Shown here: positions 1 through 7,378 of the stretch, piece by piece | How positions within the stretch are numbered: the first letter of the stretch is position 1 | How the letters are laid out: every line of letters begins with the position of its first letter | Origin: Selenomonas bovis DSM 23594 | GTDB taxonomy: Bacteria > Bacillota > Negativicutes > Selenomonadales > Selenomonadaceae | Assembly: GCF_000381005.1 (NCBI RefSeq) | Contig: NZ_KB908382.1 | Location: 42,810 to 106,809, forward strand | Direction: 5' to 3' | Length of the DNA: 64,000 nt | Notes under the pieces: generated by a model | Told to the model about the DNA's origin: nothing | What the model saw: the letters and a program-made list of their open reading frames with translations, nothing else | Database searches by the model: none | Made by a program: the position numbers and the translations under genes

Positions 1-879
1 GCGCGCCACCACATCGCGCGGCGCGAGCTCCGCCATCGGATGATACTTCGGCATGAACCGCTCGCCCTTGCCGTTCCTCAGCACCGCGCCCGCGCCGCGC
101 ACCGCCTCCGAAATCAGGAAATTCGGGCACCCCTCGAGCGCGAGCGCCGTCGGATGGAACTGCACGAACTCCATATCCATCACCTCGGCGCCCGCGCGCC
201 AGGCCATCGCGAGCCCGCTGCCCGTCGCGCCCTCAGGATTCGTCGTCTTGCTGAAAAGCCGCCCCGTGCCGCCCGTCGCGAGCACCGTGGCCCGCGCGCG
301 CAGCACCACCTTCTTTCCATCAAGCAGCGCGGTCGCGCCATAGACGCGCCCCTCATGCACGAGCAGATCCACCACATAACAATGCTCGAGCGGCCGCACG
401 CGCACCTCCTGCGCTACCATCGCGTTGAGCGCGCGCGCCACCTCCGCGCCCGTCGCATCGCCATGCGCATGAACGATGCGGTGGCGGCAGTGACACCCCT
501 CGCGCCCGAGTGCGAGCCGCCCATCCGCCGTGCGGTCGAACTCCGCCCCGTGCGCCGCGAGCAACCGGATATCCTCCGGCCCCTCCGTCACGACCAGCTT
601 GGCGATATCCCGATCCGTCAGCCCGGCGCCCGCCACCAGCGTATCCTCCAGATGCAGCGCAGGATTATCATCGCTGCCGAACGACGCCGCGATGCCGCCC
701 TGCGCCTTGTTCGTATTGCTGTCAAACAGCGTATCGCGCACCGCGAGCAGCACAGACTTCCCCGCCCGCGCCAGATGCCAGGCCGCCGTCAGCCCCGCCA
801 CACCAGAGCCGATCACCAGCGCATCCGCCTCGTACCGCGGCAGGCTGCGCGTATCGAAATTCATCAAATACCGTTGCAT
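1..879 (-). CDS. nadB: L-aspartate oxidase (5' part; runs off the left edge)
   Basis: FAD enzyme that oxidises L-aspartate to iminoaspartate, the first step of de novo NAD synthesis; NadA uses the product. 293 codons are present and the C-terminal part lies outside the window. The dinucleotide-binding motif VIGSGVAGLTAAWHLARAG is near residues 21-39, followed by REGCHCRHRIVHAHGDATG and VQFHPTAL, all typical of NadB. The ATG at 879 has GAGGAAAG about 12 nt upstream; a second in-frame ATG at 864 is further from it. It lies downstream of nadA on the same strand, but 594 bp of repeats separate them. Confidence 0.95.
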   Translation of the reverse strand, partial: MQRYLMNFDTRSLPRYEADALVIGSGVAGLTAAWHLARAGKSVLLAVRDTLFDSNTNKAQGGIAASFGSDDNPALHLEDTLVAGAGLTDRDIAKLVVTEGPEDIRLLAAHGAEFDRTADGRLALGREGCHCRHRIVHAHGDATGAEVARALNAMVAQEVRVRPLEHCYVVDLLVHEGRVYGATALLDGKKVVLRARATVLATGGTGRLFSKTTNPEGATGSGLAMAWRAGAEVMDMEFVQFHPTALALEGCPNFLISEAVRGAGAVLRNGKGERFMPKYHPMAELAPRDVVAR

Positions 880-995
880 CGATTCCAGCTTCTTTCCTCA
901 TATATCACATAGAACCATTCATATTCACATTTATATTGATATCCAACCCCAAGGCGGCGGACCGCACCGCCTCGAACCATCCGGCCTCGAACCGA

Positions 996-1425
996 CCAGC
1001 CTCGAACAGTCCCCACCTCGAACCATCCAGCCACTCCGTACGCCCAGGCAGCGGGTGTCGGACAGCGAACGCAGCAGTTTGCCTATTCGGAGGCCCGACC
1101 GTCCTTAGGCATTCCTCTGTCCCCTTTGCCGACGAGAGCAAACCGCGGAGTGAGTCGGCCGACACCCGCTGCCGTCACCGACTCGAACACCATCCAGTCT
1201 CGAACCGTCTCCAGCCTCGAACAGTCCCCACCTCGAACCATCCAGCCACTCCGTACGCCCAGGCAGCGGGTGCCGGACAGCGAACGCAGCGGTTTGCCTA
1301 TTTGGAGGCCCGACCTCCCTCAGGCATTCCTCTGTCCCCTTTGCCGACGAGAGCAAACCGCGGAGTGAGTCGGCCGACACCCGCTGCCGTCACCGACTCG
1401 AACACCATCCAGTCTCGAACAACCC
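996..1425. repeat. Two tandem 215-bp units, each with a 127-bp imperfect palindrome
   Basis: Positions 996-1210 and 1211-1425 are near-identical direct repeats (period 215). Each holds an inverted repeat with 15-bp arms GGCAGCGGGTGTCGG / CCGACACCCGCTGCC (1047-1061 with 1159-1173; 1262-1276 with 1374-1388; the second left arm has one change). Inner segments GCGGTTTGC and GCAAACCGC also pair in unit 2. A diverged third copy lies at 61818-61948. Around the units the short motif CTCGAAC recurs every 14-16 bp from about 970 to 1455. No credible gene is seen; the array fills the gap between nadA and nadB. Confidence 0.85.
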
Positions 1426-1473
1426 CCGCCTCGAACTACCAAATGCCTCGAACCGCTCCCGCCGCCACAACAC

Positions 1474-2391
1474 TCACTTCTTCACCGGCGCAATCTCCAG
1501 CATCCTCGTGAGCGCCGTCACCGCCTTTTCCCGGATCTCCTCCGGCACCACGACGCGCGGCGTGAGCGTCTTGAGCGCGTCGCGCACCTTTTCGAGCGTC
1601 GTCTTCTTCATATTCACGCAGAGCAGATGACGCGACGCGAGATGAAACTTTTTCTCCGGGCAGCGCTCCGCAAGCTCATAGAGCACCCCCTCCTCCGTCG
1701 CGATGATGAAATCCTCCGCCTCGCTCTCCATCGCGTACTTCACGATGCCCGTCGTGCTGCCGACATAGTCGGCGAGCGCGCGCACCGGCGGCCGGCACTC
1801 GGGATGCATCAGCACCGGCGCGCCCGGATACGCCGCGCGCGCCGCCTCGATATCCGCCTCCGTCAGCCCCATATGCGTCGGACAGCCGCCGTGCCAGCAG
1901 ATCATCTGCCGCCCCGTCTGCGCCTCCGCGAACGAGCCGAGATTCCCATCCGGCAGGAACACGATCTCCCGATCCTCGGGGATCGACGCCACCACCGCCG
2001 CCGCGTTCGACGACGTGCAGCAGATATCCGCCATCGCCTTCACCGCCGCCGGCGTATTCACATACGCCACGAACACCGCATCGGGATGCGCCGCGCGTGC
2101 GCGCCGCACCTCATCCGTCAGCGTATCCGTGAACATCCGGCACGTCGCGTCCGCCGCCGGCAGCAGCGTCACCTTCTCCGGCGAAAGGATATTCGCCGTC
2201 TCCGCCATGAACCGCACCCCGCAGAACACGATCACCTCGGCATCCGTCCGCGCCGCCTGCCGCGACAAGCCGAACGAATCCCCCGTGAAATCCGCAATCT
2301 CCTGGATCTCCTCCGGCTGATAAAGATGCGCCAGAATCACCGCTTTCCGCTCCCGCTTCAGACGCTCGATTTCCTCTATGATATCTTCCAT
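1474..2391 (-). CDS. nadA: Quinolinate synthase
   Basis: Condenses iminoaspartate with dihydroxyacetone phosphate to quinolinate in NAD synthesis. The 305-residue protein has three cysteines spaced as the [4Fe-4S] ligands of the family: Cys84 (ATCRMF), Cys170 (WHGGCPTH) and Cys258 (LLCVNM), 86 and 88 apart. Other family features are SSNAAAV and the MKKTTL segment after Cys258. The open frame extends upstream to 2706, but the extension is GC-rich junk across the promoter; the ATG at 2391 has GGGGAG and gives the standard NadA length. A palindrome near its promoter suggests repression by an NAD/niacin regulator. Confidence 0.96.
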   Translation of the reverse strand: MEDIIEEIERLKRERKAVILAHLYQPEEIQEIADFTGDSFGLSRQAARTDAEVIVFCGVRFMAETANILSPEKVTLLPAADATCRMFTDTLTDEVRRARAAHPDAVFVAYVNTPAAVKAMADICCTSSNAAAVVASIPEDREIVFLPDGNLGSFAEAQTGRQMICWHGGCPTHMGLTEADIEAARAAYPGAPVLMHPECRPPVRALADYVGSTTGIVKYAMESEAEDFIIATEEGVLYELAERCPEKKFHLASRHLLCVNMKKTTLEKVRDALKTLTPRVVVPEEIREKAVTALTRMLEIAPVKK

Positions 2392-2439
2392 ACGATTCTC
2401 CCCTGCCATACACCGCCCAGACAAGACGCGGCCGCGCCG

Positions 2440-2496
2440 AGCTGTCAAGACAGCTGATAATACCCATAGTATACGACCAGCCAGAGAAAAACGCAA
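2440..2496 (-). promoter_or_regulatory. nadA promoter with palindromic operator
   Basis: On the minus strand, -35 TTGCGT (2491-2496) and -10 TATACT (2468-2473) are 17 bp apart. Just past the expected start site is AGCTGTCTTGACAGCT (2440-2455), a palindrome with perfect 7-bp arms. Its place fits a repressor such as NiaR/YrxA, which controls NAD genes in many Firmicutes. Assignment to NiaR is inference. Confidence 0.7.
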
Positions 2497-2617
2497 CCAA
2501 AATGCACAATGCGCCCACGCCGCCCGCAAGCCCCTGCCGCCTCTTCCCGAAGCCGCGAGCCCTCCGCCTCTTGCCCCGCGCCGCGCCCGGCAAACCATCC
2601 CGGCAGCAAAAGCACGC

Positions 2618-2662
2618 AAAAAGGCGGCCCGCTGACGCAAGATTGTCAGCAAGCCGCCTTTC
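2618..2662 (-). terminator. Terminator after ptsI
   Basis: Stem AAAGGCGGC / GCCGCCTTT with an inner GCTGACA/TCAGC pairing, followed on the minus strand by a run of five T. It lies 84 bp past the ptsI stop. Confidence 0.8.
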
Positions 2663-2745
2663 TCAGAAAGATCTGCGCTTCCTTGAGTTTTCCAACCGGC
2701 ACACACGCATCACCACAGCGGCGCGTGCGCCTGTCCCGTGAGAAC

Positions 2746-4461
2746 TCAGAGCACCTTATGCAGATACTCGCGGATCTCGTCGCCGTCCTCGAGCTTCATG
2801 ACGTCGGCGAGGACTTCCTTCGCCTTGACCGAGGAAGTCTTGCGCAGCATCTCCTTGACGCGCGGGATGCTCGGCGCGCTCATAGAGAGCTCGTGGATGC
2901 CCATGCCCATGAGCAGCACAGCCGCGTAGGGATCGGATGCCATCTCGCCGCACATGCCGGCCCAGATGCCGTTGTCGCGCGCGCTCTGGATCGTGCGCTG
3001 GATGAGGCGCAGCACCGACGGGTTGAAATGATTGTAGAGATACGAGATGTTCGCGTTGCCGCGGTCGCAGGCGAGCGTGTACTGCACGAGATCGTTCGTG
3101 CCGATGGAGAAAAAGTCCACATACTTCGCGAGCACCGGCGTCATGACGGCCGCCGACGGCGTCTCGACCATGATGCCGACCTGCACATCGTCGCTGTAAC
3201 TCTTGCCCTCGTGGACGAGCTCGGCCTTGGCGTCCTCGATGCGCGCCTTGACCTCCTTGAACTCGTTGACGTTGATGATCATCGGGATCATGATGGCAAC
3301 CTTGCCGTAGACGCCCGCGCGCAGGATGGCCTTGAGCTGCGGCAGGAAGAGATCCTTGCGCTGCAGGCTGATGCGCACGGCGCGGTAGCCGAGGAACGGG
3401 TTGTCCTCATGCGGGATGTTGAGGTACGGCAGCGGCTTGTCGCCGCCGATGTCCATCGTGCGGATCACGCAGAGCTTGCCCTTGCACTTCTCGACGGCTT
3501 CCTTGTACGCCTTGAACTGGTCCTCCTCCGTCGGGATCTCCTGACGGCCCATGAACACGAACTCCGAGCGGAACAGGCCGACGCCCTCCGCGCCGTAGTT
3601 CATCGCGTTGTCGACGTCCATGTGCGTGCCGATGTTCGCCATGAGCTCGACCTTGACGCCGTCCGGCGTCACCGCCGGCAGATCCTTGAGCGCCGCGTAG
3701 TGCGCCGCGAGCTCCTGCTGCTTCTTGATCTTGTCGCTGTAGGCCGCGATCTCATCCGGCGTCGGATTGATGGTGATCTCGCCGCGCTCGCCGTCGATGA
3801 TGACGTGGTCGCCGTCCGCGATCTTGTCGATGCGGTTCTCCTTGTTGAGGCCGACGATGGTCGGGATGGCGCGCGCCTTGGCGATGATGACGGCATGCGC
3901 CGTCGTCGAGCCGGAGCCGAGGAGGACGCCCGCGATCTTCTCCGTCGGCATGCCGGCGATGACCGACGGCTCGATCTCATGGCCGCAGAGGATGACCTTC
4001 TCATCGCCGATCTCCGGCTCCTTGACGCCGAGGATGAACTTCGCGATGCGCTTGCCGACATCGCGGAGATCGACGGCGCGCGCGGCGAAATACTCGTCGT
4101 TCATCTGCTCGAACATCTTCGCCTGCTCCTCAGAGGCGCGCAGCACGCCGCGCGGCGCGTTGCCGAGCTCGTCGATCTTCTGCTCGATGTTGTCCGCCAT
4201 CATCGGATCCTGCACCATCATGCGGTGCGCCTCGAGGATAGCCGCCTGCTCCTTTGTCTTCTCGTTCTTCTGCATCTTCTCGATGCCCTCACGCAGCTGC
4301 TCGGCCACCGCCGTGAGCGCCGCCTTGGCCTTGGACTTCTCCGTCTCCTTGTCCTCGGGCTGATAGCTCACGAGATAGCCGTCGAGGTTCTGTCCCGCGA
4401 GCATGATCTTGCCCATGGCGATACCGGAGATAACGCCTTTGCCACGAATTTTCTCTGCCAT
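2746..4461 (-). CDS. ptsI: PTS enzyme I (phosphoenolpyruvate-protein phosphotransferase)
   Basis: Cytoplasmic enzyme that takes phosphate from phosphoenolpyruvate and passes it to HPr, the first step of sugar uptake by the phosphotransferase system. 571 residues, the normal length. The phospho-histidine motif GSGSTTAHAVIIAKA puts the active His at residue 189. The C-terminal barrel has FRSEFVFMGR and MVETPSAA, and the active-site Cys of the family is in GMCGEMA. The ATG at 4461 has GGGGGAAAG upstream. It follows ptsH with a 109-bp gap that contains a terminator-like hairpin. Confidence 0.97.
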   Translation of the reverse strand: MAEKIRGKGVISGIAMGKIMLAGQNLDGYLVSYQPEDKETEKSKAKAALTAVAEQLREGIEKMQKNEKTKEQAAILEAHRMMVQDPMMADNIEQKIDELGNAPRGVLRASEEQAKMFEQMNDEYFAARAVDLRDVGKRIAKFILGVKEPEIGDEKVILCGHEIEPSVIAGMPTEKIAGVLLGSGSTTAHAVIIAKARAIPTIVGLNKENRIDKIADGDHVIIDGERGEITINPTPDEIAAYSDKIKKQQELAAHYAALKDLPAVTPDGVKVELMANIGTHMDVDNAMNYGAEGVGLFRSEFVFMGRQEIPTEEDQFKAYKEAVEKCKGKLCVIRTMDIGGDKPLPYLNIPHEDNPFLGYRAVRISLQRKDLFLPQLKAILRAGVYGKVAIMIPMIINVNEFKEVKARIEDAKAELVHEGKSYSDDVQVGIMVETPSAAVMTPVLAKYVDFFSIGTNDLVQYTLACDRGNANISYLYNHFNPSVLRLIQRTIQSARDNGIWAGMCGEMASDPYAAVLLMGMGIHELSMSAPSIPRVKEMLRKTSSVKAKEVLADVMKLEDGDEIREYLHKVL

Positions 4462-4509
4462 AATTCTTTCCCCCAGCTGTATGTGTATGTGTCCCCTTGT
4501 ACATGCGGC

Positions 4510-4542
4510 AAAAAGGCCCGTCCGCGGAACGCAGGCGGGCCT
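4510..4542 (-). terminator. Hairpin with T-run between ptsH and ptsI
   Basis: On the minus strand AGGCCCG and CGGGCCT pair around a 15-nt loop and are followed by TTTT. In this place it would cut part of the transcripts and give more ptsH than ptsI message. The effect is inference; the hairpin is seen. Confidence 0.6.
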
Positions 4543-4570
4543 ACGCGGGGCAGCGCCCCACCCTATGCGA

Positions 4571-4837
4571 TTATTCCTCGCCGAACTTGGAAAGGACGAG
4601 ATCCTTGAGCGCCTTGACTGCCTCAGCCTCATCCGGGCCGTCCGCGACGATCGTGATATCCGTGCCCTTCACAAGGCCCATGCTCATGATCATGAGGATG
4701 CTCTTCGCATCGACCGTCTTGCCCTTCGCCTTGATCTGCACCTTGGACTTGAACTTCGTCGCCGTCTGCACGAACACCGAAGCCGGGCGAGCGTGGATAC
4801 CAGTCTTGTTCTCGATCGTTACATTTGCTTCCGTCAT
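4571..4837 (-). CDS. ptsH: Phosphocarrier protein HPr
   Basis: Small cytoplasmic carrier that receives phosphate from enzyme I on a histidine and gives it to sugar-specific EIIA proteins. 88 residues. His15 lies in TGIHARPAS, and Ser46 in KSILMIMSMG, the site that HPr kinase modifies in Firmicutes, so both control sites are present. The ATG at 4837 is preceded by AAAGAGG. It is first in a ptsH-ptsI operon. Its promoter is of the sigma-54 type (4944-4960), which is unusual for general PTS genes. Confidence 0.97.
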   Translation of the reverse strand: MTEANVTIENKTGIHARPASVFVQTATKFKSKVQIKAKGKTVDAKSILMIMSMGLVKGTDITIVADGPDEAEAVKALKDLVLSKFGEE

Positions 4838-4943
4838 TTGAAATACCTCTTTCTTAGGAACTTGCGGATCCGCCGCTTCCCGCGGCGATCCTGAGATAAA
4901 CAGCGGTGCCTGCTGCACAGCCGATGCATATACCTGATTATAT

Positions 4944-4960
4944 TGCATACAGCGTGCCAA
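4944..4960 (-). promoter_or_regulatory. Sigma-54 promoter for ptsH-ptsI
   Basis: The minus strand reads TTGGCACGCTGTATGCA: the -24 element TGGCACG, then CTGT, then ATGCA at -12. It matches the sigma-54 consensus TGGCACG-N4-TTGCA except for one base and keeps the GG and GC pairs 10 bp apart. Transcription would begin near 4933, about 95 nt before the ptsH start. Confidence 0.8.
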
Positions 4961-5078
4961 CTTCCTGCAGGCTGGGAAATTTTTATAATAATTCCTGCAA
5001 AGCCCAGCAGCAGCGAGCCTTTTCGGAAACATTACCATGAGTTCTTCGGCTTGAAATGTATTTTTGAAAATCGTTTCT

Positions 5079-5142
5079 GGTAAATTTTACCAACTCGCGC
5101 TATTTGCTTGGTAAATTTTACGCAGGTTGGGTAATTTCTACC
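5079..5142. promoter_or_regulatory. Three tandem palindromic activator sites upstream of the sigma-54 promoter
   Basis: GGTAAATTTTACC (5079-5091, perfect 6-bp arms), GGTAAATTTTACG (5110-5122) and GGTAATTTCTACC (5130-5142). Their starts are 31 and 20 bp apart, close to whole helical turns, so they face one side of the DNA. They lie about 135-195 bp upstream of the -12 element, the usual range for enhancer sites of sigma-54 activators. The likely binder is the activator encoded just upstream. Confidence 0.75.
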
Positions 5143-5189
5143 ATACCTCCGTGCCGACAAGCGCGGAGGAAGCAGCACGCCGCCTGCCG

Positions 5190-6875
5190 TCACTCGACAA
5201 GCCCGTACTTCCTCGCCTTCGCCGCAACGGTCTTGTGCGTGAGCGCGAGCGCGCGCCCCGCGGCGTTGAAGCTGCCGCATTTCTCGAGCGCGTAAGCGAT
5301 GATACGCTTCTCATACTCCGGCCACGGCAGCACCGCGCCGCTCGTGAGGCGGCTCTCCTCGACCTCGCGCGCCGCGATTTCGCCTTTGAGATACGAGGGC
5401 AGCGCACTCGCGGTGATCTCCGTCGCGTCCATGAGCGTGATCACGCGCTCGATGACATTCTCGAGCTCGCGCACGTTGCCGGGCCAGCGGTAGTGCATGA
5501 GCACCTCCATCGCCTCCGGCGTGATGCCGCGCACGGGCTTCTTCTGCTCACCGCTGATCTTGCCGATGAAATGCTCGACGAGCAGCGGGATGTCATCGAC
5601 GCGCTCTCTAAGCGGCGGCAGCAGGATGGGGATGACGTTGAGACGGTAGTAGAGGTCGTCGCGGAACTCCCCTTCCTTCATCATCTGCTCGAGGTCGCGG
5701 TTCGTCGCGGCGATGATGCGCACATCGACATGCACCGTCTCCTCGCCGCCCACGCGGTCGAACTCCTTCTGCTGGAGCACGCGCAGCAGCTTGACCTGCA
5801 TGTTCTTGTCCATCTCCGCGATCTCGTCGAGGAAAATCGTGCCGTGGTTCGCGAGCTCGAACTTGCCGAGCTTGCGCTTCACGGCCCCCGTGAACGCGCC
5901 TTTCTCATGGCCGAAGAGCTCGGACTCCAGGAGGGCGGGCGGGATCGCGCCGCAGTTCACGCGGATGAAGGGCCCGCGGCGGCGGGAGCTCGCGTAGTGG
6001 ATACCCTCCGCGATGACCTCCTTGCCCGTGCCGCTCTCCCCGCGGATCAGCACCGTCGCGGAGCTCGCCGCCGCCTTCGAGGCGAGCGCGAGCACGTCGA
6101 CGACCTTGCCGCTCTTGCCGATGTAGCTACCGAACGCCGAGGCCGTCTTCTTCGTGCGCAGGAGCTCCTGCTCGAGGTACTCGGCGCGCGCGGACACCTG
6201 TGTGAGCCGCTCCATGAGGTTCTGGATCTCCGTGATGTCCTTGATGACCGAGACGACGCCCGCGATCTCGCCGTCGATGAATATGGGATTGACATTCGCG
6301 ACGACCGTCGTGCCGTTCTTCTTGTGGCTGATGACGCCGATGCGCGCGACGCCCGAGCGCAGCACGCCGACGCGGTTGCCGTGCGGCGCATGCGTGAAGA
6401 CGTTCTGCCCGAGCACCATCTCCATCGTCTTGTGGACGATGCGCAGATACGACGGATTCACATAGGTGATGAGGCCGCTCTTGTCCACGACACAGATGCC
6501 GTCCTGCACCGCCTCGAGAATCATCTGCAGCCGCTCCTGCATGAGCGCGTTCTCATGCAGCAGCTTGTCCACCTCGTGGAGTTCCTGCGGCTCATGCATC
6601 TCGAGGTCGCCCTCGAGGAACGCGGCCATCTCCTCCGCGGCCCGCTGCTCGTCGCCGCCCTCCGCGGTCACGAACACCGCATCGCCGCGGCTCGTCTTGA
6701 GCGCGATGAGCTTCATGATGCTGCGCATGAGGAACCGCTCGCCGCGCGTGCCGCGCAGGTAGAGCTTCGTATGATACTTTTCGCTGAGCTCCCGCGCGCG
6801 CTGGACGATCATCGCCGCGACGCGCGCATGGATGCCGCTCTCATTCGAGATCACGGCCTCCCGTTCCACCGACAT
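5190..6875 (-). CDS. Sigma-54-dependent activator with N-terminal HPr domain (HPr-PAS-AAA+-HTH)
   Basis: 561 residues. Residues 1-90 resemble HPr: SGIHARVAA with His16 in the phospho-site position, and RSIMKLIALK with Ser52 where HPr has Ser46. A PAS domain covers about 95-220 (DGICVVDKSGLITYVNPSYLR). The AAA+ domain has Walker A GESGTGKE, the sigma-54 contact loop GAFTGA, Walker B TIFLDEIAEM and RDDLYYRLNV. The C-terminus is a Fis-type helix-turn-helix (NAAGRALALTHKTVAAKA). The ATG at 6875 has AGGAAG. It lies directly upstream of ptsH-ptsI and of three palindromes, so it probably activates those genes. Phosphorylation by enzyme I is inference. Confidence 0.93.
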   Translation of the reverse strand: MSVEREAVISNESGIHARVAAMIVQRARELSEKYHTKLYLRGTRGERFLMRSIMKLIALKTSRGDAVFVTAEGGDEQRAAEEMAAFLEGDLEMHEPQELHEVDKLLHENALMQERLQMILEAVQDGICVVDKSGLITYVNPSYLRIVHKTMEMVLGQNVFTHAPHGNRVGVLRSGVARIGVISHKKNGTTVVANVNPIFIDGEIAGVVSVIKDITEIQNLMERLTQVSARAEYLEQELLRTKKTASAFGSYIGKSGKVVDVLALASKAAASSATVLIRGESGTGKEVIAEGIHYASSRRRGPFIRVNCGAIPPALLESELFGHEKGAFTGAVKRKLGKFELANHGTIFLDEIAEMDKNMQVKLLRVLQQKEFDRVGGEETVHVDVRIIAATNRDLEQMMKEGEFRDDLYYRLNVIPILLPPLRERVDDIPLLVEHFIGKISGEQKKPVRGITPEAMEVLMHYRWPGNVRELENVIERVITLMDATEITASALPSYLKGEIAAREVEESRLTSGAVLPWPEYEKRIIAYALEKCGSFNAAGRALALTHKTVAAKARKYGLVE

Positions 6876-6984
6876 GGCTTCCTACCTTTCTCTCCGGTTT
6901 CCTCTCTATTATACAATAAACGGCGCGAAAATGCGCCCCTTCCCTCTGATTTTTTCGCATCCAATCGAAATCCGCGGATAGCCC

Positions 6985-7115
6985 CCAGCCTGTCCTTCTC
7001 CTCTGGGGGCGCGCGGGAGGGCAGCGACATCCCGGGGAACGCCGAGTGCAGCGAAAGCGGAAGAGGTTCGGTTCCCCGCGCGAAGGATGTTTTCGCCCCC
7101 CATCGCGCAGCACAG
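6985..7115 (+). repeat. GC-rich intergenic repeat related to 16840-16985
   Basis: Contains CTTCTCCTCTGGGGGCGC, then a GC-rich foldback with GCGGAAGAGG. The minus strand of 16840-16985 has CTTCTCCTCAGGGGGCGC and GGTGGAAGAGG in the same order. No gene is seen here. The rest of 6876-7170 shows no clear feature. Confidence 0.45.
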
Positions 7116-7177
7116 TGATCAGCACCTGCTTCCTCATCGTCACAGATGAGAAAACTCCCGAGAGAACAAGAGAAACT

Positions 7178-7206
7178 TTGCGGATGCGCGGGCGACCGTG
7201 TATAAT
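7178..7206 (+). promoter_or_regulatory. mqnA promoter
   Basis: TTGCGG (7178-7183), 17 bp, TATAAT (7201-7206). The transcript would start near 7213 and carry a leader of about 165 nt before the mqnA start. Confidence 0.75.
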
Positions 7207-7225
7207 GAAGAGGACAACAAACTAC

Positions 7226-7357
7226 ATGCACAAACGTCCACTTTGTGGACATTGTGCATCGCCCTTACAGTAAATCCAGCCAATCACGCTGCGCCTGACG
7301 GCTTGCGTTCTTGGGGATTTACATAGCAAAAAGCCGCAGGAACGGTTGCGGCTTTTT
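7226..7357 (+). ncRNA. Structured mqnA leader: hairpin, covarying repeat element, terminator-like stem
   Basis: Three parts in order. First, hairpin 7226-7259 with arms ATGCACAA-GTCCAC. Second, an element bounded by GTAAATCC (7270-7277) and GGATTTAC (7315-7322) around the core CCAATCACGCTGCGCC. Third, stem AAAAAGCCGCA / TGCGGCTTTTT (7328-7357), which ends 6 nt before the Shine-Dalgarno AGGAGG. Copies of parts one and two occur at 25406-25500 and of part two at 62142-62194. It may be an attenuator or a small RNA; function is unknown. Confidence 0.55.
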
Positions 7358-7378
7358 CAAGCAAGGAGGATTCTGCCT

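Noticed and set aside
905..1380. Leftward frames with FEAG repeats
   Set aside because: They follow the DNA repeat and lack a start site; the two copies differ only where the repeat does.
960..1460. CRISPR-like array of CTCGAAC units
   Set aside because: Units of 7-9 bp with 5-9 bp between are far too short, and no cas gene is near.
2392..2706. N-terminal extension of NadA
   Set aside because: It crosses a good promoter and operator and is not like NadA.
2509..4608. 699-codon open frame on the plus strand
   Set aside because: It is the mirror of ptsI, rich in Arg, Asp and Leu, with no family pattern. High GC leaves few stops in the opposite frame.
5127..7118. 663-codon open frame on the plus strand
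   Set aside because: Shadow of the sigma-54 activator gene; same bias, no domain.
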